Shown here in pieces: positions 25,749-35,178 of a stretch of 64,000 bases of DNA. The stretch is from Thermoactinomyces vulgaris (GTDB lineage Bacteria; Bacillota; Bacilli; Thermoactinomycetales; Thermoactinomycetaceae). How positions within the stretch are numbered: position 1 is the stretch's first letter; every line of letters starts with the position of its first letter. The position numbers and the translations under genes were made by a program. Under the pieces are notes generated by a model. The model worked only from the letters and a program-made list of their open reading frames with translations, was not told the origin of the DNA and did no database searches. The stretch is taken from assembly GCF_003688725.1 (NCBI RefSeq), contig NZ_REFP01000009.1:1-64000 (forward strand), given 5' to 3'.

Positions 25749-26954
25749 ATGAAAGCACTCAGAACCGGTGATCAAAACCTGGTCAAACAGATCAATAAAT
25801 CCGTTGTTTTCCACACCATCAAAAACAAAGGCCCGATCTCCCGGGCACAAATTTCCAAAGAAACCGGTTTGAATAAAGCCACGGTGTCCACCATGGTTGC
25901 CGAATTGTTGAAAGAATCCTTCGTCAAAGAAATCGGCGCCGGCCAATCCAGTGGCGGCCGGAAGCCTGTAATGCTTTATTTTCATCATCACGCCGGTTAC
26001 GCCATCGGCATGGATGTCGGCGTGAACTATCTCTCGGGAATCTTAACGGATTTAAGCGGAAATATCGTCGAAAAAACCACGAGCAAATTAAAGTCAACCC
26101 GGCTGGAAACGGTCGTGGACCAAATGACGGCCGTCACGGAGAACCTTATCCAAAAAGCTCCCGACAGCCCGTATGGCATTGTCGGCATCGGCATCGGGGT
26201 CCCGGGACTGGTTGATTCCGGGGGACAAATTTTATTCGCCCCCAATCTGAAATGGAAAAACGTGGATTTAAAACAAGTGATGGAAGAAAAATTCCACATT
26301 CCGGTCAAAATCGAAAACGAAGCCAATGCCGGCGCCCACGGGGAACAGTTGTACGGATCCGGCAAACACATTGCCAATTCAGTGTATATCAGCATCGGCA
26401 TCGGGATCGGAACGGGGATCGTGATCAACCATCAACTCTATCGGGGCTTTACGGGGATTGCCGGGGAAATGGGACATATGTCCATCGACTTTCAGGGCAG
26501 AAAATGCTCGTGCGGCAACCGCGGTTGCTGGGAATTATATGCATCGGAAAGCGCCCTTTTAAATGCGGCTTCCAAACGGAACCTCCCGGAAGGACATCCG
26601 GAAGCCGATTTGGATGTTCTTTACACCGAAGCCCAAAAAGGAAACGTTGAAGTCATTCAACTGTTGAACACTTTGGGAGAATACATCGGCATCGGCCTGA
26701 CCAATGTCATGAATACGTTCAATCCCGAAGCCATGATCATCGGAAACCGGATCGCCCGCTTTGAACCCTGGATTAAAAACCCCATTGAACGCGTTTTGGA
26801 AGAGCGGCTGTCCAACCATCATCCCTTCCCAACCCGCCTTCGCTTTTCCAAGCTGAAAGATGATTCGACAGCCCTTGGCGCCGCTTCGTTTGCCATTTCA
26901 GCTTTCTTTTCCAATCAAAAGATCACGGAAATGGAATCCCTCTCCTTCACCTGA
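25749..26954 (+). CDS. xylR: XylR, ROK-family repressor
   Basis: A 401-residue ROK repressor. An N-terminal winged helix (about 10-75; ISRAQISKETGLNKATVSTMVAELLKE) is followed by the ROK sugar-binding domain: AIGMDVGVNYLSGILTDLSG, then IGIGIGTGIVIN and the zinc-site CSCGNRGCWELYA. XylR blocks xyl genes until xylose binds, and glucose can antagonise it. It is transcribed away from the xylB operon across a shared 350-nt region. GTAAGGAG precedes ATG. The N-terminal text (RTGDQNLVKQINKSVVF) is typical of XylR of Bacillus. Confidence 0.93.
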   Translation: MKALRTGDQNLVKQINKSVVFHTIKNKGPISRAQISKETGLNKATVSTMVAELLKESFVKEIGAGQSSGGRKPVMLYFHHHAGYAIGMDVGVNYLSGILTDLSGNIVEKTTSKLKSTRLETVVDQMTAVTENLIQKAPDSPYGIVGIGIGVPGLVDSGGQILFAPNLKWKNVDLKQVMEEKFHIPVKIENEANAGAHGEQLYGSGKHIANSVYISIGIGIGTGIVINHQLYRGFTGIAGEMGHMSIDFQGRKCSCGNRGCWELYASESALLNAASKRNLPEGHPEADLDVLYTEAQKGNVEVIQLLNTLGEYIGIGLTNVMNTFNPEAMIIGNRIARFEPWIKNPIERVLEERLSNHHPFPTRLRFSKLKDDSTALGAASFAISAFFSNQKITEMESLSFT

Positions 26955-27053
26955 AAAGCATCAAAACCGGCTTTCCCCTTTTGATGAAAGCCGGTTGAAG
27001 TCGTGACAGCCCCTCTTTTCCTCTTCACGACATCGGAAACGGACCTTGCAGTT

Positions 27054-27245
27054 TCAATCCTCCCCGCCGGCTTTGACAGTCTGATCGAGGATCCGGATCA
27101 GTTCCCGGCTGTATGTTTCCAAATCCACTTTTTGCATGAGACCTGAATCCAGCATGTATTCTCCGATTGATCCCTGAATGACGTGAACCATCACATCCAA
27201 ATGGAAGTCTCCAAAAACTCCTTCTTTCTGCCCTTCCCTAAAAAA
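27054..27245 (-). pseudogene. C-terminal fragment of a TetR-type regulator, frameshifted
   Basis: Reading the minus strand upward from the stop at 27054-27056 gives about 63 codons: REGQKEGVFGDFHLDVMVHV, QGSIGEYMLDSGLMQKVDLE and a final helix TYSRELIRILDQTVKAGGED. This looks like the ligand-domain end of a TetR-family repressor. An in-frame TGA at 27246-27248, next to a six-T run, closes the frame; adding one T would rejoin it to MFGMFLFDF just upstream. No DNA-binding part is present. Assignment to TetR rests on the look of the C-terminal helices, so it is moderate. Confidence 0.5.
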
Positions 27246-27281
27246 TCAAAAAGGAACATTCCAAACATGGATCCAAAAGAT

Positions 27282-27342
27282 ATTCAAAAGGATATTTGAA
27301 TCTATGCCGCTTGGTGTTATCATATAATCAAACAATCATTTG
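27282..27342 (+). promoter_or_regulatory. cad operon control region with CadC-type palindromes
   Basis: ATTCAAA (27282-27288) and TTTGAAT (27295-27301) are perfect arms around AGGATA. A second copy with CAAA-CAATCA-TTTG lies at 27329-27342, overlapping TATAAT (27323-27328). Both resemble the known CadC operator of plasmid pI258 (CTCAAATAA...TATTTGAAT). CadC should release them on Cd, Pb or Zn. Confidence 0.6.
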
Positions 27343-27402
27343 AATATTTGATGGTAAAAACCGGCCTGTCCCCGATATTTCCAAAGAAACGAGGTGCCAT
27401 CG

Positions 27403-27774
27403 TTGAGTAAAGACCGTTGTGAAATTTATTGTTTTGATGAAGAAAAAGTCGAAAGAGCCCGGTCTTCCCTGAAAGACACAAATTTCAGCGATACGTCACA
27501 AATGTTTAAAGCTTTGGCTGACCCGACCCGCTTGAAAATCGCTTATGCTTTATTAAAGGAAAGTGAACTATGCGTTTGTGATGTGGCCAATATCATCCGG
27601 TCTTCGCCGGCAACCGCCTCCCATCATTTACGCTTGTTGCGGAATATGGGCCTGGCCAAATACCGGAAGGAAGGAAAAATGGTTTTTTATTCACTGGATG
27701 ATGATCACGTCAAAGACTTGATCCGGTTGGCCTTTGATCACAGTAAGGAGTTACGCGAAAATGGAAACCAATGA
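27403..27774 (+). CDS. cadC: CadC, ArsR-family metal-sensing repressor
   Basis: A 123-residue ArsR/SmtB regulator. It carries both parts of the CadC Cd/Pb sensor: N-terminal Cys residues in [11 protein letters not shown] and ELCVCD in the alpha-3 helix; [13 protein letters not shown] at the C-end resembles the alpha-5 zinc site. The helix-turn-helix is [24 protein letters not shown]. Start TTG 27403 is eight bases after GAGG; a GTG overlapping that site is less likely. Its stop overlaps the start of cadA by 14 nt, as in plasmid cadCA operons. Confidence 0.92.
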   Translation: MSKDRCEIYCFDEEKVERARSSLKDTNFSDTSQMFKALADPTRLKIAYALLKESELCVCDVANIIRSSPATASHHLRLLRNMGLAKYRKEGKMVFYSLDDDHVKDLIRLAFDHSKELRENGNQ

Positions 27775-29872
27775 AGCGAAAAAAATTTACCGTATTCACG
27801 GGTTATCCTGCGCCCATTGCGCTGCACAATTTGAGAAAAATGTTTGCAATCTGCCCGGTGTAAAAGATGCCAAGGTAAATTTCGGGGCTTCCAAGATCAC
27901 GGTGCTTGGCAATGCCACCATGGAAGAAATTGAAAAAGCCGGCGCCTTTGAAAACTTGAAAATCTCACCGGAGCATGAAATCCCGGGTGAAAACCGCCTT
28001 TCATTTTGGAAGAACAAAGCGAATTATCCCGTCTTTCTCTCTGCTTTCTTTCTGATTGCCGCCTGGATCTTGAGCCGGCAATCCGGCGAAAATCTTCCCG
28101 TCATCCTCTTGTATGCGGCTTCCATCCTCACGGGAGGATACCGGTTGTTTATCCACGGTTTGAAAAACCTCATCCGATTTGAATTTCAAATGAATACCCT
28201 GATGACCATTGCCATCGTCGGTGCCGTCGCCATCGGAGAGTGGGGGGAAGGCGCCATGGTCGTTATTTTGTTCGCCATCAGTGAAATGCTGGAATCATAC
28301 TCCATGGATAAAGCGCGCACATCGATTCGCTCGCTCATGGATATCGCACCGAAACAGGCCTGGATTCGCCGCAACGGGGAAGAAAAACTCATTCCCGTCC
28401 AGGAAATTGAAACGGGCGACATTATGCTGGTCAAACCCGGGCAAAAAATAGCCATGGACGGGATGGTCATCAACGGAGCTTCCACGGTCAACCAGGCCGC
28501 CATCACCGGCGAATCCGTTCCCGTGGCCAAAAGCACCGGGGATGAAGTGTTTGCCGGAACCTTAAACGAAGAAGGATTCCTGGAAGTGCGGGTGACCAAA
28601 CGGGTTGAAGACACCACCCTGGCCAAAATCATTCATTTAGTGGAAGAAGCCCAGGCCGGACGGGCTCCGGCGCAAGCCTTCATTGACCGGTTTGCACGGG
28701 TGTATACCCCGGCGATACTGGCTGCCGGCATTCTTTTGGCCATCCTCCCTCCCCTGATCTTCCGGGCAGACTGGAGCGAATGGATTTACCGGGGGTTGTC
28801 GCTGCTTGTTGTCGGATGTCCCTGTGCTTTGGTCATCTCCACCCCGGTTTCCATCGTCACGGCCATCGGCACGGCCGCACGGAACGGGGTGCTCATCAAA
28901 GGCGGAATTCACCTGGAATCCGCGGCCAAACTCAAAGCCATCGCTTTTGACAAAACCGGCACCCTGACCAAAGGGACACCGGCAGTCACGGATTTCGTGC
29001 CGCTTTGTTCAAGGTCCGCAGAAGAACTGCTTGCCATTGCGGCAGCGATCGAAAAAAACTCCCAACATCCGTTGTCGTCAGCCATTCTCAAAAAAGCGGA
29101 AGAATGGAATGTTCCTTTCGGCTCCCGCGTGGTGGAGGATTTTTCCTCGCTGACGGGAAAAGGCGTGCGGGCCAAAGTGGACGGCATCCTTTACGAAATT
29201 GGAAATCCAGGGTTATTCCGTGACCGGATGCCCGATGATCTCAAAGATCGGGTCCAATCGCAACAAGCCCAAGGCAAAACCGTCATGTTGATGGGGAACG
29301 AAGAAGAAATCCTGGCTTTGATCGCTGTTTCGGATGAAATCCGGGAGTCCGGGCAAAAAGTGATTCAAAAATTGCATTCCCTGGGAATCCAAAGAACCGT
29401 CATGTTAACGGGAGACAATGCTTCCACGGCACAAGCCATCAGCCAAAAACTGGGGGTCAGCGAAGTCCGGGCAGAGCTTCTGCCACAGGAAAAATTGAAA
29501 TGGATCAAGCAGTTGCAACAAGAGACCGGATCCGTCGCCATGGTGGGAGACGGCATCAACGACGCCCCGGCGCTGGCTGCATCCACTGTCGGCATCGCCA
29601 TGGGCGGAGCCGGGACTGACACGGCGCTGGAAACCGCAGATATTGCGCTGATGGGGGATGATCTGGAAAAACTCCCGTTCACCATCCGACTGAGCCGGAA
29701 AGCCCTAAACATCATCAAGCAAAATATCACGCTGGCCATCGCATTGAAATTAATCGCCCTTTTGCTGATCATTCCGGGATGGCTGACACTTTGGATGGCC
29801 ATTTTCGCGGATACGGGAGCCACCTTGCTGGTCACGTTAAACGGGCTCCGTCTGCTTCGCAACCAAAAATGA
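27761..29872 (+). CDS. cadA: CadA, heavy-metal (Cd/Zn/Pb) exporting P1B-type ATPase
   Basis: A 703-residue pump. It starts with one heavy-metal-associated domain ([12 protein letters not shown]17/C20), then eight predicted membrane segments, the actuator loop TGES, the ion-binding CPCALV in segment 6, the phosphorylation site [13 protein letters not shown] motif (SQHPLSSAI) and the hinge [15 protein letters not shown] with an HMA N-terminus and a neighbouring cadC points to Cd/Zn/Pb rather than Cu. ATG 27761 has AAGGAG upstream and overlaps cadC. A terminator follows 24 nt later. Confidence 0.94.
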   Translation: METNEAKKIYRIHGLSCAHCAAQFEKNVCNLPGVKDAKVNFGASKITVLGNATMEEIEKAGAFENLKISPEHEIPGENRLSFWKNKANYPVFLSAFFLIAAWILSRQSGENLPVILLYAASILTGGYRLFIHGLKNLIRFEFQMNTLMTIAIVGAVAIGEWGEGAMVVILFAISEMLESYSMDKARTSIRSLMDIAPKQAWIRRNGEEKLIPVQEIETGDIMLVKPGQKIAMDGMVINGASTVNQAAITGESVPVAKSTGDEVFAGTLNEEGFLEVRVTKRVEDTTLAKIIHLVEEAQAGRAPAQAFIDRFARVYTPAILAAGILLAILPPLIFRADWSEWIYRGLSLLVVGCPCALVISTPVSIVTAIGTAARNGVLIKGGIHLESAAKLKAIAFDKTGTLTKGTPAVTDFVPLCSRSAEELLAIAAAIEKNSQHPLSSAILKKAEEWNVPFGSRVVEDFSSLTGKGVRAKVDGILYEIGNPGLFRDRMPDDLKDRVQSQQAQGKTVMLMGNEEEILALIAVSDEIRESGQKVIQKLHSLGIQRTVMLTGDNASTAQAISQKLGVSEVRAELLPQEKLKWIKQLQQETGSVAMVGDGINDAPALAASTVGIAMGGAGTDTALETADIALMGDDLEKLPFTIRLSRKALNIIKQNITLAIALKLIALLLIIPGWLTLWMAIFADTGATLLVTLNGLRLLRNQK

Positions 29873-29895
29873 ATAAAAGAGGCCGGATGGTCACA

Positions 29896-29929
29896 CCCTG
29901 ATCTTATTGATAGATCAGGGTTTTCTTTA
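29896..29929 (+). terminator. Terminator of cadCA
   Basis: CCCTGATC (29896-29903) pairs with GATCAGGG (29913-29920) and TTTTCTTTA follows. Confidence 0.85.
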
Positions 29930-29956
29930 TGAAACATTTGTTTCTTCCCACCAGAC

Positions 29957-30009
29957 CGAAACCGTTTACAAACCAACCGTTTCCTGGTAGGATACTTGTA
30001 TACAAGTAT
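29957..30009 (+). promoter_or_regulatory. gnt operon promoter, operator and cre
   Basis: TTTACA (29965-29970), 17 nt, TAGGAT (29988-29993). The perfect palindrome ATACTTGTATACAAGTAT (29992-30009) is the same sequence as the known GntR operator of the Bacillus subtilis gnt operon and covers the -10/start. On the complement TGTAAACGGTTTCG (29957-29970) matches the cre consensus at 13 of 14 positions and overlaps the -35. Gluconate induction and glucose repression follow. Confidence 0.85.
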
Positions 30010-30032
30010 TCAAAACCAAAAGAGGTGATGAT

Positions 30033-30752
30033 TTGAAAGGGCTTTATCCGGAAAAAAGACTCGCAAAGTCCTCGATCGGCCAACAAGTGGCTGCCGATTT
30101 GCGAATGAGGATCCTTTCCAGGGATCTTAAAAATGGAACCGTTTTATCAGAAAACCGGCTGTCTGAGGAATACAACGTCAGCCGCTCCCCCATCCGGGAA
30201 GCATTGAGGATACTGGAACGGGAAGATTTGGTGCAATTAAACCGGATGGGCGCCAAAGTGGCCGGCATCACGGAAAAAGACATTGATGAAATTTATGATG
30301 TCCGGCTGATGATGGAATCTTTTGTTTTTAAAAACTTATTGGAGCGGGAAAATAATGATTCTCTGCTCCGGGAACTAAATAAAATCCTGGAAATGATGAA
30401 GGTTGCCATCAAATACAAAGATGCCGATGAATTTTCGTTTCGGGATATCGAATTTCATGAAACAATCATCCGGTCCATCCAACACCGGTATCTTTTCATC
30501 CTCTGGTCCAATATCAAACCGGTGATGGAATGCCTCATTTTGCTGGACATGCGGCATCGGATGAAAAACAACGATGCGGATTTTGGCCGGATTATCCAAA
30601 ACCACCAACTCCTGATCCAGTCCATCGAAGAAAAGGACATGCGATTGGTTGAAGAAGCTTTTTACAAAAACTTCAGAGACGTAAAGAGAAAATCGGACGG
30701 ATTGTGGACAACCCCGGAATTTTTAAAGAAAGCGAATGAGCAATATGAATGA
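30033..30752 (+). CDS. gntR: GntR, repressor of the gluconate operon
   Basis: A 239-residue GntR/FadR-subfamily regulator: winged helix in residues ~20-85 (GTVLSENRLSEEYNVSRSPIREALRILEREDLVQ) and an FCD ligand domain (RDIEFHETIIRSI ... ) with the Asp/His metal-site residues. Gluconate relieves repression. It is the first gene of the operon and overlaps the gntK start by 17 nt. Start codon is TTG at 30033 after AGAGGTGATGA. The operator directly upstream is identical to that of Bacillus GntR. Confidence 0.95.
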   Translation: MKGLYPEKRLAKSSIGQQVAADLRMRILSRDLKNGTVLSENRLSEEYNVSRSPIREALRILEREDLVQLNRMGAKVAGITEKDIDEIYDVRLMMESFVFKNLLERENNDSLLRELNKILEMMKVAIKYKDADEFSFRDIEFHETIIRSIQHRYLFILWSNIKPVMECLILLDMRHRMKNNDADFGRIIQNHQLLIQSIEEKDMRLVEEAFYKNFRDVKRKSDGLWTTPEFLKKANEQYE

Positions 30753-32280
30753 GAACAAATGGATGATGGGTGTGGATATCGGAACCACCAGTACGAAAGC
30801 GGTATTGTACAAGGAAAACGGAGAGATTGTCGCATCGGAAAACAACGGCTATCCATTGTACACACCGGACAGCCACACTGCCGAACAAGATCCGGAAGAA
30901 ATCTTTGAAGCCGTTCTCCTGTCGGTTCGCCATGTCATGAAGAAGTCGGGAATCAACCCCGAGAATTTGTCGTTTATCGCCTTCAGCAGCGCGATGCACA
31001 GTGTCATTGCCGTCGATGCCAAGGGACACCCCCTGTCACGCTGCATCACTTGGGCCGACAACCGCAGTGCAAAATGGGCGGAAACCATCAAAACCGAACG
31101 GGACGGTCATGCCATTTACCAACGAACCGGAACCCCGGTCCATCCCATGTCCCCGTTATGCAAAATCGCCTGGCTGGAACATGATGTGCCGGAAATTGCC
31201 GTCAAAACCCATAAATACATCGGGATCAAGGAATATGTGTTTTTCCGTCTTTTCGGCGAATACGCCGTCGATGTTTCCATCGCCTCGTGCACCGGGTTGA
31301 TGAACCTCGAATCAATGGACTGGGATCCGAAAGCGCTTCAAGTCGCGGGCATCACGGAAGAAAAATTATCTCGGATTGTCCCGACCGGGGAAGTGTTTAC
31401 CGGATGCAACCCGTCTTTTGCCGAACAAATGGGAATCCTGCCTGAAACCCCGTTTGTCATCGGTGCAAGTGACGGCGTCCTGTCCAATCTGGGGGTTGGT
31501 GCCGTCAAAAAAGGGGAAGTGGCCGTCACCATCGGAACCAGCGGCGCCATCCGGACCGTGATCGACAAACCCCAAACCGATCCCAAAGGCCGCATCTTTT
31601 GTTATGCATTGACCGAGGATCACTGGGTCATCGGCGGCCCTGTCAACAACGGCGGCATTGTGCTTCGCTGGATCCGCGAAGAACTGGCCGCGGCGGAAGC
31701 GGAAACGGCAAAATCGTTCGGCATGGATCCTTACGATGCCTTGACCAAAATTGCCGGCCAGGTCCAACCGGGAGCAGACGGGCTGCTGTTTCTCCCCTAC
31801 TTGTCCGGGGAAAGGGCGCCGCTGTGGAACGCGGATGTCCGGGGCTCCTTTGTGGGTCTCACCCTCAGCCACAAAAAAGAACACCTGATCCGCGCCGCCC
31901 TGGAAGGCGTGCTATACAACCTGTACTCCGTCTTTCTGGCTTTGGTGGAAGTCATGGATCATCCCGTCACTTCCATCAGGGCAACCGGCGGTTTTGCAAG
32001 ATCCGAATTGTGGCGGCAGATGCTGGCAGACATCTTTGACCAGGAAGTGATCATCCCGGAAAGCCATGAGTCTTCGTGCCTGGGGGCCTGCCTGCTCGGG
32101 CTTTACGCTTTTGGAAAAATCGACTCCTTTGACGTGGTGACTGAATGGATCGGCAAAACCCATCAGCACAAACCCGTTCCTTCCCATGTCCGGGAGTACC
32201 GCAAATGGATCCCGGTCTTCATCCGCCTTTCCCGGGTTCTGGCACCAGAGTATAACCAATTTGCCACCCTCAAACCATAA
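30736..32280 (+). CDS. gntK: Gluconokinase
   Basis: Phosphorylates gluconate to 6-phosphogluconate. A 514-residue FGGY kinase: WMMGVDIGTTSTKAVLY at the start, AFSSAMHSVIAVD, TWADNRSAKWA, the TIGTSGAIRTV loop, LPYLSGERAPLWN and ATGGFARSELWRQMLADIF. The TWADNRS and APLWNADVRG wording is that of GntK rather than xylulokinase. ATG 30736 overlaps gntR; an ATG nine bases later is also possible. Second gene in the operon and 19 nt before gntP. Confidence 0.95.
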   Translation: MSNMNENKWMMGVDIGTTSTKAVLYKENGEIVASENNGYPLYTPDSHTAEQDPEEIFEAVLLSVRHVMKKSGINPENLSFIAFSSAMHSVIAVDAKGHPLSRCITWADNRSAKWAETIKTERDGHAIYQRTGTPVHPMSPLCKIAWLEHDVPEIAVKTHKYIGIKEYVFFRLFGEYAVDVSIASCTGLMNLESMDWDPKALQVAGITEEKLSRIVPTGEVFTGCNPSFAEQMGILPETPFVIGASDGVLSNLGVGAVKKGEVAVTIGTSGAIRTVIDKPQTDPKGRIFCYALTEDHWVIGGPVNNGGIVLRWIREELAAAEAETAKSFGMDPYDALTKIAGQVQPGADGLLFLPYLSGERAPLWNADVRGSFVGLTLSHKKEHLIRAALEGVLYNLYSVFLALVEVMDHPVTSIRATGGFARSELWRQMLADIFDQEVIIPESHESSCLGACLLGLYAFGKIDSFDVVTEWIGKTHQHKPVPSHVREYRKWIPVFIRLSRVLAPEYNQFATLKP

Positions 32281-32299
32281 CGGATGGGAGTGAAAACCA

Positions 32300-33664
32300 A
32301 TGCAAAACATGTTGCCGCTTTTGATTGTGGCACTCGGCATCATCTTTTTGCTTGTTTTGATCACCAAGTTCAAACTCAACACATTTATTTCTTTGATCAT
32401 CACTGCCTTTGCCGTCGGGCTGGCGCTCGGTATTCCATTGGGTAAAATCGTCGAATCGATTGAAGGCGGAATGGGAGCAACCCTGGGCAGTATCGCTTTG
32501 ATTTTCGGACTGGGAGCCATTCTCGGAAGATTGGTCGCCGATGCTGGCGGGGCCCGGCAAATCGCCGTGACGCTCATTGGCCGGTTTGGCCAAAAACGCA
32601 TTCAATGGGCAGTGGTCATTTCATCCTTTATAATTGGAATTGCCCTGTTTTTTGAAGTGGGGTTGGTGCTGTTGGTGCCAATTGTATTTCAAATCGCCAA
32701 GGAATCCAAAGTTCCCGTTTTGTATTTGGGAATTCCGATGGCGGCGGCCCTTTCGGTCACCCACGGATTTTTGCCCCCGCATCCCGGCCCGACCGTGATT
32801 GCCCGGCAGTATGATGCAAATATCGGAATGGTGCTGCTTTATGGAACCATCATTGCCATTCCGGCCGTGATCCTTGCCGGACCGTTATTTGCCCGGTTGG
32901 TCAAAAAAATCAGCCCTGATTCTTTTCATAAATCGGAAGCGGAACAAATCGATTCCCTTGTCAGCAACAAAGAAATTCAACCGGAAAAGCTTCCCGGATT
33001 CGGAATCAGTGTTTTCACTTCCTTGTTGCCCGTGATTTTAATGGCCATTGCAACCTTGGTTGAACTCCTTCAGGATTTGGGGGTGGCAGGCGACAACCTG
33101 TTCTTTGACGCCATCCATTTGGTCGGAGAACCGACCACGGCTTTATTGATCTCCGTATTGCTCGCCGTCTATACCATGGGCATCAAGCGACACATTCCGA
33201 TGAAACAAGTGATGCAATCGGCAGAGGAAGCCGTCCGTGCCATCGGGATGATGCTGCTGGTCATCGGCGGCGGCGGGGTCCTGAAACAAGTTTTGATCGA
33301 TGGCGGTGTGGGAGACTCGGTATCCGCACTGTTTGCCGGCAGCCACATGTCGCCGCTTTTGCTGGCTTGGTTGATCGCCGCCATTTTGAGAATTGCGCTC
33401 GGTTCCGCAACGGTTTCTGCACTGACCACTGCCGGTCTGGTCATTCCCTTGATGCAAGGAGCCGATGTGGACCCGGCCCTGATGGTTCTGGCAACCGGCG
33501 CCGGCAGCCTGATCGCTTCCCACGTCAATGATGCCGGTTTTTGGATGTTTAAAGAATTCTTCAATCTGAACATAAAAGAAACATTTGCAACCTGGACTTT
33601 GCTGGAGACCGTCATCTCAGTCACCGGTCTGGCAGGAGTCCTGATTCTCAATCTGTTTGTCTAA
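32300..33664 (+). CDS. gntP: Gluconate permease
   Basis: A 454-residue GntP-family proton symporter with about 12 to 14 membrane segments. Family stretches seen: AVGLALGIPLGKIVESIEGG with GLGAILGRLVADAGGARQIA, FEVGLVLLVPI, THGFLPPHPGPT, and GAGSLIASHVNDAGFWMFKEFFN near the end. It imports gluconate for gntK. GGGAG precedes ATG. The stop overlaps the region just before the gntZ start. Confidence 0.95.
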   Translation: MQNMLPLLIVALGIIFLLVLITKFKLNTFISLIITAFAVGLALGIPLGKIVESIEGGMGATLGSIALIFGLGAILGRLVADAGGARQIAVTLIGRFGQKRIQWAVVISSFIIGIALFFEVGLVLLVPIVFQIAKESKVPVLYLGIPMAAALSVTHGFLPPHPGPTVIARQYDANIGMVLLYGTIIAIPAVILAGPLFARLVKKISPDSFHKSEAEQIDSLVSNKEIQPEKLPGFGISVFTSLLPVILMAIATLVELLQDLGVAGDNLFFDAIHLVGEPTTALLISVLLAVYTMGIKRHIPMKQVMQSAEEAVRAIGMMLLVIGGGGVLKQVLIDGGVGDSVSALFAGSHMSPLLLAWLIAAILRIALGSATVSALTTAGLVIPLMQGADVDPALMVLATGAGSLIASHVNDAGFWMFKEFFNLNIKETFATWTLLETVISVTGLAGVLILNLFV

Positions 33665-33677
33665 AGGGTGGAATTCA

Positions 33678-35120
33678 ATGAAGAACAGCATAGGTGTTTA
33701 TGGTTTAGGTGTGATGGGGTCCAATTTGGCCAGAAACATGGCCAATCACGGCGAAAATGTCGCCGTCTACAACTACACGCCGGATCTGACCGACAAATTT
33801 GTCAGCCGACATGCACACAGCCGGATCGAGGCTTATTATGAACTGGAACCCTTTGTCCGTTCCTTAAAAAGCCCGCGCAAAATCTTTCTGATGGTATCCG
33901 CCGGGGCGGCAGTCGATTCCGTCATCGAATCCCTTCTGCCTCTTTTGGATCAAGGGGACATCATCATGGACGGCGGAAATTCCGACTTCCATGATTCCAA
34001 CCGGAGATACCGGGCTTTAAAAGAACGGGGAATCCATTTCATCAGCGTGGGCGTCTCCGGCGGGGAAGAAGGTGCATTAAACGGTCCGGCGCTGATGCCA
34101 AGCGGCGACAAAGAAGCTTACCGCCAAGTGGCCCCGATCCTGGAAAAAATCGCTGCACAAGTCGACGGAAAACCCTGCTGCACCTACATCGGCCCTGAAG
34201 GTTCAGGGCATTATGTCAAAATGGTGCATAACGGAATCGAATATGCGGACATGCAATTGATTGCCGAAGCCTGGCAATTCCTCCATCAAATCGTCGGGCT
34301 TTCCATCCCGGAAACAGCTGATGTATTTAAGTCCTGGAATGAATCGGAACTCAAAAGCTACCTGATCGAAATCACCGCAGAAATCCTTTCCAAAACCGAT
34401 CAGGAAACGGGAAAACCGATGGTGGAAGTGATACTGGACAAAGCCGGGCAAAAAGGAACGGGGAAATGGTCCAGCCAGGATGCGCTGAACCTCGGCGTTC
34501 CCACCACCATCATGACCGAATCGGTCTTTGCAAGATTTTTATCTTCCTTGAAAGAGGAAAGAATCCAAGCCGAATCCCTTTTGGAAGGACCTTCCCCGTC
34601 GGGAGAAGAAGCCGACAAGGCATACTGGATCGAACAAGTGAAGCAAGCACTTTTCATGGGGAAAATCTGCGCCTACGCCCAAGGGTTTCAGCAATACAAA
34701 ACAGCTTCCGAACAATACGGCTGGTCGCTTGATTTGGGGGACATCGCTCTGATCTTCCGCGGCGGGTGCATTATCCGGGCCGACTTCTTAAACCGCATTT
34801 CCGAAGCCTACGAGGAAAACAAAGACTTGTCCAATCTGCTTTTGGCTCCTTATTTCTTGGAAAAAACCAACCGCTATCAGGCATCATTGCGGAAAGTGGT
34901 CATCAAAGGATTTGAAAACGGCCTGCCGCTGTCGTGTCTCAGTTCGGCCCTCGCCTTTTACGACGGATACCGGTCTTCCACCGGTTGTGCCAACCTGATC
35001 CAAGCCCAACGGGACTACTTTGGTGCACACGGCTTCGAACGCACCGATCAACAAGGAACCTTCCATGCCGGCTGGATGGAACCCGGAACCGTCATCCCAT
35101 CCGTTAAAGTAAACAAATAG
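33678..35120 (+). CDS. gntZ: 6-phosphogluconate dehydrogenase, decarboxylating
   Basis: Oxidises and decarboxylates 6-phosphogluconate to ribulose 5-phosphate with NAD(P)+. The ~480-residue protein has the Rossmann fingerprint GVYGLGVMGSNLARNMANHG, the MDGGNSD substrate region, SVGVSGGEEGALNGPALMPSG, the catalytic HNGIEYADMQLIAEA, and a C-terminal domain ending with FHAGW. ATG 33678 follows GGGTGG; an earlier in-frame TTG exists within the end of gntP. Last gene of the gnt operon, before a strong terminator. Confidence 0.95.
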   Translation: MKNSIGVYGLGVMGSNLARNMANHGENVAVYNYTPDLTDKFVSRHAHSRIEAYYELEPFVRSLKSPRKIFLMVSAGAAVDSVIESLLPLLDQGDIIMDGGNSDFHDSNRRYRALKERGIHFISVGVSGGEEGALNGPALMPSGDKEAYRQVAPILEKIAAQVDGKPCCTYIGPEGSGHYVKMVHNGIEYADMQLIAEAWQFLHQIVGLSIPETADVFKSWNESELKSYLIEITAEILSKTDQETGKPMVEVILDKAGQKGTGKWSSQDALNLGVPTTIMTESVFARFLSSLKEERIQAESLLEGPSPSGEEADKAYWIEQVKQALFMGKICAYAQGFQQYKTASEQYGWSLDLGDIALIFRGGCIIRADFLNRISEAYEENKDLSNLLLAPYFLEKTNRYQASLRKVVIKGFENGLPLSCLSSALAFYDGYRSSTGCANLIQAQRDYFGAHGFERTDQQGTFHAGWMEPGTVIPSVKVNK

Positions 35121-35125
35121 GACGC

Positions 35126-35162
35126 AAAAACCCCGACCGTTTTTTCACGGCCGGGGTTTTTT
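35126..35162 (+). terminator. Two-way terminator between gntZ and the ADP-ribosylglycohydrolase gene
   Basis: CCCCGACCGT (35131-35140) pairs with ACGGCCGGGG (35147-35156), with A and T runs on either side, so it can stop transcription from both converging genes. Confidence 0.85.
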
Positions 35163-35178
35163 ACAACAGAATTTTTAT

